Origin: Paenibacillus sp. J2TS4
GTDB taxonomy: Bacteria; Bacillota; Bacilli; Paenibacillales; NBRC-103111
Assembly: GCF_018403245.1 (NCBI RefSeq)
Contig: NZ_BOSH01000008.1
Span: 248,001 to 312,000 of the forward strand
Direction of reading: 5' to 3'
Length of the DNA stretch: 64,000 bases
Shown: in pieces, positions 60,495-64,000 of the stretch
Layout of the letters: the number at the start of each line of letters is the position of its first letter
Position numbering within the stretch: the stretch's first letter is position 1
The notes under the pieces: generated by a model
The model's database searches: none
What the model saw: only the letters and a program-made list of their open reading frames with translations
What the model was told of the DNA's origin: nothing
Program-made: the position numbers and the translations under genes

Positions 60495-60982
60495 AGCAAG
60501 TCACTGCTTTCCATCACCGTTTGGCGGACGCTTTCCCGGCGATTCATAATCTTCTGGCGAATGGACGGATCATGTGCCCCTAGCATTTGAGCGGCCAACA
60601 AGCCGGCATTCGTCGCTCCGGCTTTACCGATCGCCACCGTGGCAACGGGAATTCCCCCCGGCATCTGAACGATGGACAAGAGCGAATCCAGGCCGTTCAA
60701 TGCAGCGGATTGCACGGGTACCCCGATAACCGGAAGCACCGTCTTGGCCGCCACCATTCCGGGCAAATGCGCCGCTCCCCCCGCTCCGGCAATAATCACC
60801 TTAAGCCCGCGATCGACGGCCTTGTCGGCGTATTCGAACATCAGATCCGGCGTGCGATGTGCGGAGACAACCTTTTTCTCATAAGGAATCTCCAATTCCT
60901 CGAGGATTTCACAGGCAAACTTCATCGTTTGCCAATCCGACTGACTTCCCATAATGACTCCGACCAGAGCGGACACAGGCAT
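60491..60982 (-). CDS. purE: N5-carboxyaminoimidazole ribonucleotide mutase
   Basis: A 163-residue class I PurE: 'VGVIMGSQSDWQTMKFACEIL', 'VSAHRTPDLMFEYADKAVDRG', 'IAGAGGAAHLPGMVAAKTVLPVIGVPVQSAAL' region and 'GATNAGLLAAQML'. It converts N5-CAIR to CAIR. It is the first gene of the operon; AAGGG lies five bases before the ATG, and the leader with the guanine aptamer is upstream. Confidence 0.97.
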   Translation of the reverse strand: MPVSALVGVIMGSQSDWQTMKFACEILEELEIPYEKKVVSAHRTPDLMFEYADKAVDRGLKVIIAGAGGAAHLPGMVAAKTVLPVIGVPVQSAALNGLDSLLSIVQMPGGIPVATVAIGKAGATNAGLLAAQMLGAHDPSIRQKIMNRRESVRQTVMESSDLL

Positions 60983-61316
60983 TCATTCCCTTCTTCCTAT
61001 CTATTATCATTCCCAAATTCAATATTTTAAAAAAATAGGCTACAAATAGAAAACGTCCGTTGAGGATAGTTGGTCTATTCCGACGGACAACAAGTTTGGG
61101 CCTTCCATTAATGGCGGAGCTTCTCAGAAATGTCTTATTAACGACATGCTCTCACCGCTTGAATTTGTCTCAACCCTGAACCCACAGATTGAACGACAAT
61201 CTTCTCAACCGCCCGAATAGCCGGTACCCGGGAAAAGATGGCGTCCGCAAATCGGCAGTACAAGAAGATGGCGTGACAAAGTCCGGGCACTAGGGCGCTC
61301 CCAGAACGAAAGCCAA
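60983..61316 (-). other. purE leader between the guanine aptamer and the first gene
   Basis: About 330 untranslated bases with one clear structure, the terminator at 61055-61088. A 63-codon frame here starts inside the aptamer with no ribosome site and is not called. Confidence 0.6.
61044..61088 (-). terminator. Leader terminator upstream of purE (riboswitch expression platform candidate)
   Basis: Minus strand: GTCCGT (61088-61083) pairs with ACGGAC (61060-61055), with AATAG/CTAT able to extend inside; then GTTTTCTATTTG. It lies about 230 bases after the aptamer and 75 before purE, where premature termination would silence the operon. Confidence 0.65.
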
Positions 61317-61386
61317 ACTCGTAGTCCAAAAAATTTACGGCTTTTGGGTAGAGACTTACGGGCCATATCCCCGTGATTATACGAGT
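61317..61386 (-). ncRNA. Guanine-class purine riboswitch aptamer
   Basis: The minus strand gives a complete purine aptamer. P1 pairs ACTCGTA (61386-61380) with TACGAGT (61323-61317). P2 pairs ACGGG with CCCGT around GATATGG. J2/3 is TCTCTACC. P3 pairs CCAAAA with TTTTGG around the conserved CCGTAAA loop; L2 and L3 can form the kissing contact. J3/1 reads GACTA, the specificity base being C, which selects guanine or hypoxanthine (adenine types have U). It should turn off the purine operon when guanine is plentiful. Confidence 0.95.
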
Positions 61387-61433
61387 CTAGTTCTATTAAA
61401 TTAGTAAAGGTGAATCTTATCCTTCCCTCCTTT

Positions 61434-61463
61434 ATTCTAACAGCCCCGCTTGAACCATGTCAA
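61434..61463 (-). promoter_or_regulatory. Purine operon promoter
   Basis: Minus strand TTGACA (61463-61458), 18-base spacer, TAGAAT (61439-61434). Transcription would begin near 61427, about 40 bases before the aptamer and about 445 before purE. Confidence 0.8.
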
Positions 61464-61465
61464 TC

Positions 61466-61492
61466 AAAAAGACGAACATTTTCATGTTCGTC
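61466..61492 (-). terminator. Terminator of the upstream membrane-protein gene, abutting the pur promoter
   Basis: GACGAACAT (61471-61479) and ATGTTCGTC (61484-61492) with a four-base loop, followed on the minus strand by TTTTT that runs up to the -35 region of the pur promoter. The CGAAC/GTTCG halves also resemble PurR boxes, so the site may have a second role. Confidence 0.8.
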
Positions 61493-61549
61493 GATAATAA
61501 AGTTCGTTTTTTTGTTCCGCAACCTGATCATATCTGGTTCCCTGCTTAT

Positions 61550-61996
61550 TTACGAATTCTTTACCCCATTCAGCTCGTCCAGCAAACGAAACAAGGACCA
61601 GCCTGCCAGCATCAGCAGAAATAGATGCGGGATTAGAATACTCCACTCTGCTTGTTGAGCATCACTCAAAGCAAAAAGCACCCAAAATAGCAGCGGAGGC
61701 AATTGGGCAGCCATGCAAAAGGCAATCAACGCCAGTTGGATAACGATCGCCCATTTGTGAAAACTCTCGTTAGCCATCCGATAGATGATCAACATTAACA
61801 GCAGAGCGGTTCCTATCCCTACAGCCCATTGTCCCCACATTTGAACTAATTGGCCTTCAGAGCCTTGCTCGGGTCCGAGAATCCCTAACGATACCGTCAT
61901 CGCTTCGGGAATCCAGGGCATGTACATTAATCCGGCAAAAATATATAAAATAGCGGTTGCGCTGACAAGAACGACCGGGTTATTCAGAACCTTCAT
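61550..61996 (-). CDS. Hypothetical four-segment membrane protein
   Basis: A 148-residue protein with four hydrophobic segments ('PVVLVSATAILYIFAGLMYM', 'WAVGIGTALLLMLIIYRM', 'WAIVIQLALIAFCMA', 'LIPHLFLLMLAGWSLF'). I do not recognise a family. Its stop is followed by the terminator at 61466-61492. Single gene; the ATG has GGAGG upstream. Confidence 0.72.
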   Translation of the reverse strand: MKVLNNPVVLVSATAILYIFAGLMYMPWIPEAMTVSLGILGPEQGSEGQLVQMWGQWAVGIGTALLLMLIIYRMANESFHKWAIVIQLALIAFCMAAQLPPLLFWVLFALSDAQQAEWSILIPHLFLLMLAGWSLFRLLDELNGVKNS

Positions 61997-62213
61997 TGAA
62001 TCCCCCTCCTGTCTTCATCCTGTTTCCAACTTCGGTCTTACCATCCCAGTTCTGCCGTCCTGCCGAAATCAAAATTTTAGCTGAAATCCAACGGAGTCCC
62101 GACTTCCGATCCGCCGGATCACTAGGGTGACAGCCATTAATCTTCTTAGCTGTTTTTCAACCATTATGTCCGATTCTAATCATTTTCATTCGACAACAGC
62201 TACACGCTTTGCA

Positions 62214-63104
62214 TTAATTCAATGTAAACAATGTCAATTCCGGCCTGCAGCAAAACCGGATCGGGTGCATACTCATCCCTATTCCACGATTCGTATACAC
62301 GAACAATTTTCCGTTCTCTAGCTTATATAGTCCATCCACGTATTTTTTGGCTCCCAGCGGGGTGACAAGAGGGCCAATCATCGGGACTCGCACTTGTCCC
62401 CCGTGGCTATGACCGGACAATTGCAAATCAACCGGGTAGAGAACGGCTTCATCTGCCAAATCGGGACAGTGAGATAATAACAAGGTAAATTCAGATGGAT
62501 CCGCAGAACGGAGGGCTTGCGTAAGATTAGGCTTCCCCTTTACTAAATCATCTACTCCCGCGATCCACAGCCTTGCTCCATTACGCTCGACCGATACAGC
62601 TTCATTATGAAGACAAAGGAAACCTGCTTCATTCCATAATTGCGAGGTTCGTTTAGCGCTGTCTATATAATCGTGATTGCCAAGTACGGCGTATTTTCCA
62701 TCGGGGGCCTTCAGTCTGGACACCACCTCTACGAACGCTTTCTCTGCAAAGATGTCCCTGTCATACAGATCCCCTGTAAAGCAGACGAGATCAGGCTGCA
62801 TCCGATTCATACGCTCCACCAGTCCCGTCAGATGGTCGATAGAATAGTAGGGCCCCAGATGAACATCACTGAACTGCAAAATCCGCAATCCGGACATTGC
62901 TTTCGGAAGCCGTTGCAAAGTTAAGGCTATATGGTTCGTTTGCAGCCATCGCGGCTCCGCATACTTCGCATATCCATAAGCAGGGAAGGGAAAAAGCAGC
63001 AGTCCTGCGACGAGCCACCGGCTATTTTTCAAAAAGGTTCTTCTGGACATCCGACCTTTCACTCTGACTTCCAGCTCGGTATGTTCTTTATTTAGATCCG
63101 GCAT
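62214..63104 (-). CDS. Tat-exported metallophosphoesterase (YaeI/YkuE-like)
   Basis: About 296 residues. A twin-arginine signal is clear, S-R-R-T-F-L-K followed by a hydrophobic stretch. The calcineurin-like catalytic motifs follow in order: 'LQFSDVHLGPYYS' (D-x-H), 'CFTGDLYDRD' (GD), 'AVLGNHDYID' (GNHD), 'LLLSHCPDL' (H) and 'LQLSGHSHGGQV' (GHSH). A dinuclear metal site is expected. Relatives hydrolyse UDP-diacylglucosamine-type or other phosphodiesters at the cell surface. The ATG at 63104 has GGAGG six bases upstream; the longer frame reads the GC-rich repeats. Confidence 0.9.
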   Translation of the reverse strand: MPDLNKEHTELEVRVKGRMSRRTFLKNSRWLVAGLLLFPFPAYGYAKYAEPRWLQTNHIALTLQRLPKAMSGLRILQFSDVHLGPYYSIDHLTGLVERMNRMQPDLVCFTGDLYDRDIFAEKAFVEVVSRLKAPDGKYAVLGNHDYIDSAKRTSQLWNEAGFLCLHNEAVSVERNGARLWIAGVDDLVKGKPNLTQALRSADPSEFTLLLSHCPDLADEAVLYPVDLQLSGHSHGGQVRVPMIGPLVTPLGAKKYVDGLYKLENGKLFVYTNRGIGMSMHPIRFCCRPELTLFTLN

Positions 63105-63180
63105 AATTTCCCTCCTTATTTTAATTATGGACAAAAAATGCGCAAAATAGGTTGCTGTAAGGTTACAGAATGGAAAAATT
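63105..63180. other. Promoter area of the phosphoesterase gene
   Basis: A short AT-rich stretch before the GC-rich repeats. A -10-like minus-strand TATAAT was not found, and nothing else is evident. Confidence 0.3.
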
Positions 63181-63340
63181 CCCGACGCCGGGGATGGACG
63201 CGGCGGATGCGACACGGGAGCTGCGACGCCGGGGTTACGACGCGGCGGATGCGACACGGGAGCTGCGACGCCGGGGTTACGATGCGGCGGATGCGACGCC
63301 GGGGATGCGACGCGGGGGGCGCGACGCGGGGATGCGACGC
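63181..63340. repeat. GC-rich 42-bp tandem repeat heading the TGCA array
   Basis: Unit beginning CGGCGGATGCGACACGGGAG repeats with a 42-base period (63201-63242 and 63243-63284), with partial units on both sides built of GACGCCGGGG and GGATGCGACGCG. The period is a multiple of three, so several frames stay open, but no ribosome site supports translation. It corresponds in position to the GC-rich head of the array at 41571. Confidence 0.8.
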
Positions 63341-63533
63341 GGGAGCAAACGACTGCAAAAGTGCAGTCGTTTGCTCCCGAAGCCGCTCTTTTCCATCCCT
63401 CGAATGCATATGTGCAGTCAAATCGATTATTTCCCCTTTTTCGTGCCTAAAAGGGATGAATCTACTGCACATTTGCAGTAGATTCATCAAAATAAGTGAA
63501 AAAGTCGCCCATCGACTGCATATTTGCAGTCGA
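63341..63533. repeat. Four-site TGCA array, copy 2, best-paired
   Basis: P1: 17-base perfect arms GGGAGCAAACGACTGCA / TGCAGTCGTTTGCTCCC, loop AAAG (63341-63378). P2: TGCA-TATG-TGCA (centre 63410.5). P3: 15-base arms GATGAATCTACTGCA / TGCAGTAGATTCATC, loop CATT (63455-63488). P4: TCGACTGCA / TGCAGTCGA, loop TATT (63512-63533). Spacings are 51, 61 and 51. Sequence between cores is shared with copy 1. Confidence 0.9.
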
Positions 63534-63607
63534 ACTATCGAAAGGGGAGCAAAAAAACACCCCGAGACTGCAGATTGCATTCCTTCATAAAATTTCGGGA
63601 AGAAAAA

Positions 63608-63650
63608 TAAAAAAGAGTACCCACCGGATCATCTTATCCAGTGAGTACTC
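63608..63650 (-). terminator. rRNA unit terminator
   Basis: GAGTAC-CAC-GGAT (from 63615) pairs with ATCC-GTG-GTACTC (to 63650) with small bulges; on the minus strand the stem is followed by TTTTTTATTTTTC. It lies nine bases past the 5S gene. Confidence 0.92.
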
Positions 63651-63658
63651 CTTGGTCC

Positions 63659-63775
63659 GCTTGGCAACGTCCTACTCTCCCAGGACCCTGCGGTCCAAGT
63701 ACCATCGGCGCTGGAGGGCTTAACGGTCGTGTTCGGGATGGGTACGCGTGGTGCCCCTCCGCCATCGCCACCAAA
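63659..63775 (-). rRNA. rrf: 5S ribosomal RNA
   Basis: About 117 bases on the minus strand, opening TTTGGTGGCGATGGCGGAGG and containing the conserved 'ACACGACCGTTAAGC' and 'GGGTCCTGGGAGAGTAGGAC' blocks, ending GTTGCCAAGC. It lies only about 69 bases after the 16S 3' end. Confidence 0.95.
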
Positions 63776-63840
63776 CGGATGACTTTCGAAAGGAACATTT
63801 CCCTCTCAAAACTGAAAACGAGTGAATATGAAGCTGATTT

Positions 63841-64000
<160 letters not shown>

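Noticed and set aside
61138..61329. 63-codon frame in the purE leader
   Set aside because: It begins with TTG inside the riboswitch aptamer, has no ribosome site, and its bases are explained by RNA structure.
63125..63590. Long open frames on both strands across the GC-rich repeats and TGCA array
   Set aside because: They arise because the 42-base unit is a multiple of three and lacks stops; there is no ribosome site and the products are Arg/Pro-rich repeats without protein character.

Overview
The window reads as chromosomal DNA of a Gram-positive, Paenibacillus-like member of the Bacillales. The evidence is strong GGAGG-type ribosome sites, frequent GTG and TTG starts, a Bacillus-order purine operon under a guanine riboswitch, several MsmX/Ugp-type carbohydrate ABC transporters with lipoprotein binding subunits, AraC regulators with N-terminal sensor domains, and Bacillales families such as YkkCD, DUF1128, DUF2621 and YvyE. 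No phage, CRISPR array, tRNA or intact insertion sequence was seen.

Layout. 1-7.7 kb: a minus-strand sugar-use cluster (giant CBM-like/solute-binding fusion cut by the window edge, lipoprotein binding protein, GHL10-like glycosidase, FAD-dependent oxidoreductase) facing a divergent AraC regulator. 7.9-15.5 kb: GNAT enzyme, a second paralogous AraC regulator, an acyltransferase-3 membrane protein, a three-gene sugar ABC operon and a GyrI-like protein. 15.6-18.6 kb: an ABC importer of the COG2984/4120/1101 (TrpXYZ-like) type. 19.1-21.8 kb: a candidate toxin/immunity pair in which a PrsW-like membrane protease carries a toxin-like C-terminus. 22.2-28.2 kb: a WYL regulator gene broken by an amber codon, a small zinc-ribbon protein, SDR, TetR-ykkC-ykkD efflux module, small membrane proteins and yvyE. 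28.4-33.0 kb: pgi, a 3-hydroxyisobutyrate-dehydrogenase-like enzyme, and tkt.

33.3-41.1 kb: a co-directional locus with a DeoR/GlpR-type repressor, a TarJ-like polyol-phosphate dehydrogenase, a Ugp-type ABC importer and a secreted TagC-like beta-propeller. I infer a teichoic-acid or polyol-phosphate scavenging system that would feed the pentose phosphate pathway, whose transketolase lies next to it. 42-46.6 kb: purU, nfo, DUF2621, a VapBC-like pair with altered PIN residues, and a 50-residue membrane protein. 47-61.5 kb: the complete de novo purine operon purEKBCSQLFMNHD (minus strand), led by a promoter, a guanine aptamer and a distant terminator. 61.5-64 kb: a membrane protein, a Tat-exported phosphoesterase, and an rRNA unit in which 16S is followed directly by 5S and a terminator, with no 23S between.

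The most unusual non-coding signal is a family of four intergenic arrays (41.6, 45.0, 46.7 and 63.4 kb). Each has four TGCA-N4-TGCA cores at a fixed 50/51, 61/62 and 51 bp centre-to-centre spacing with overall dyad symmetry. A second dispersed hairpin family (21.9, 46.2, 46.3, 48.4 kb) shows compensatory changes in its stem.
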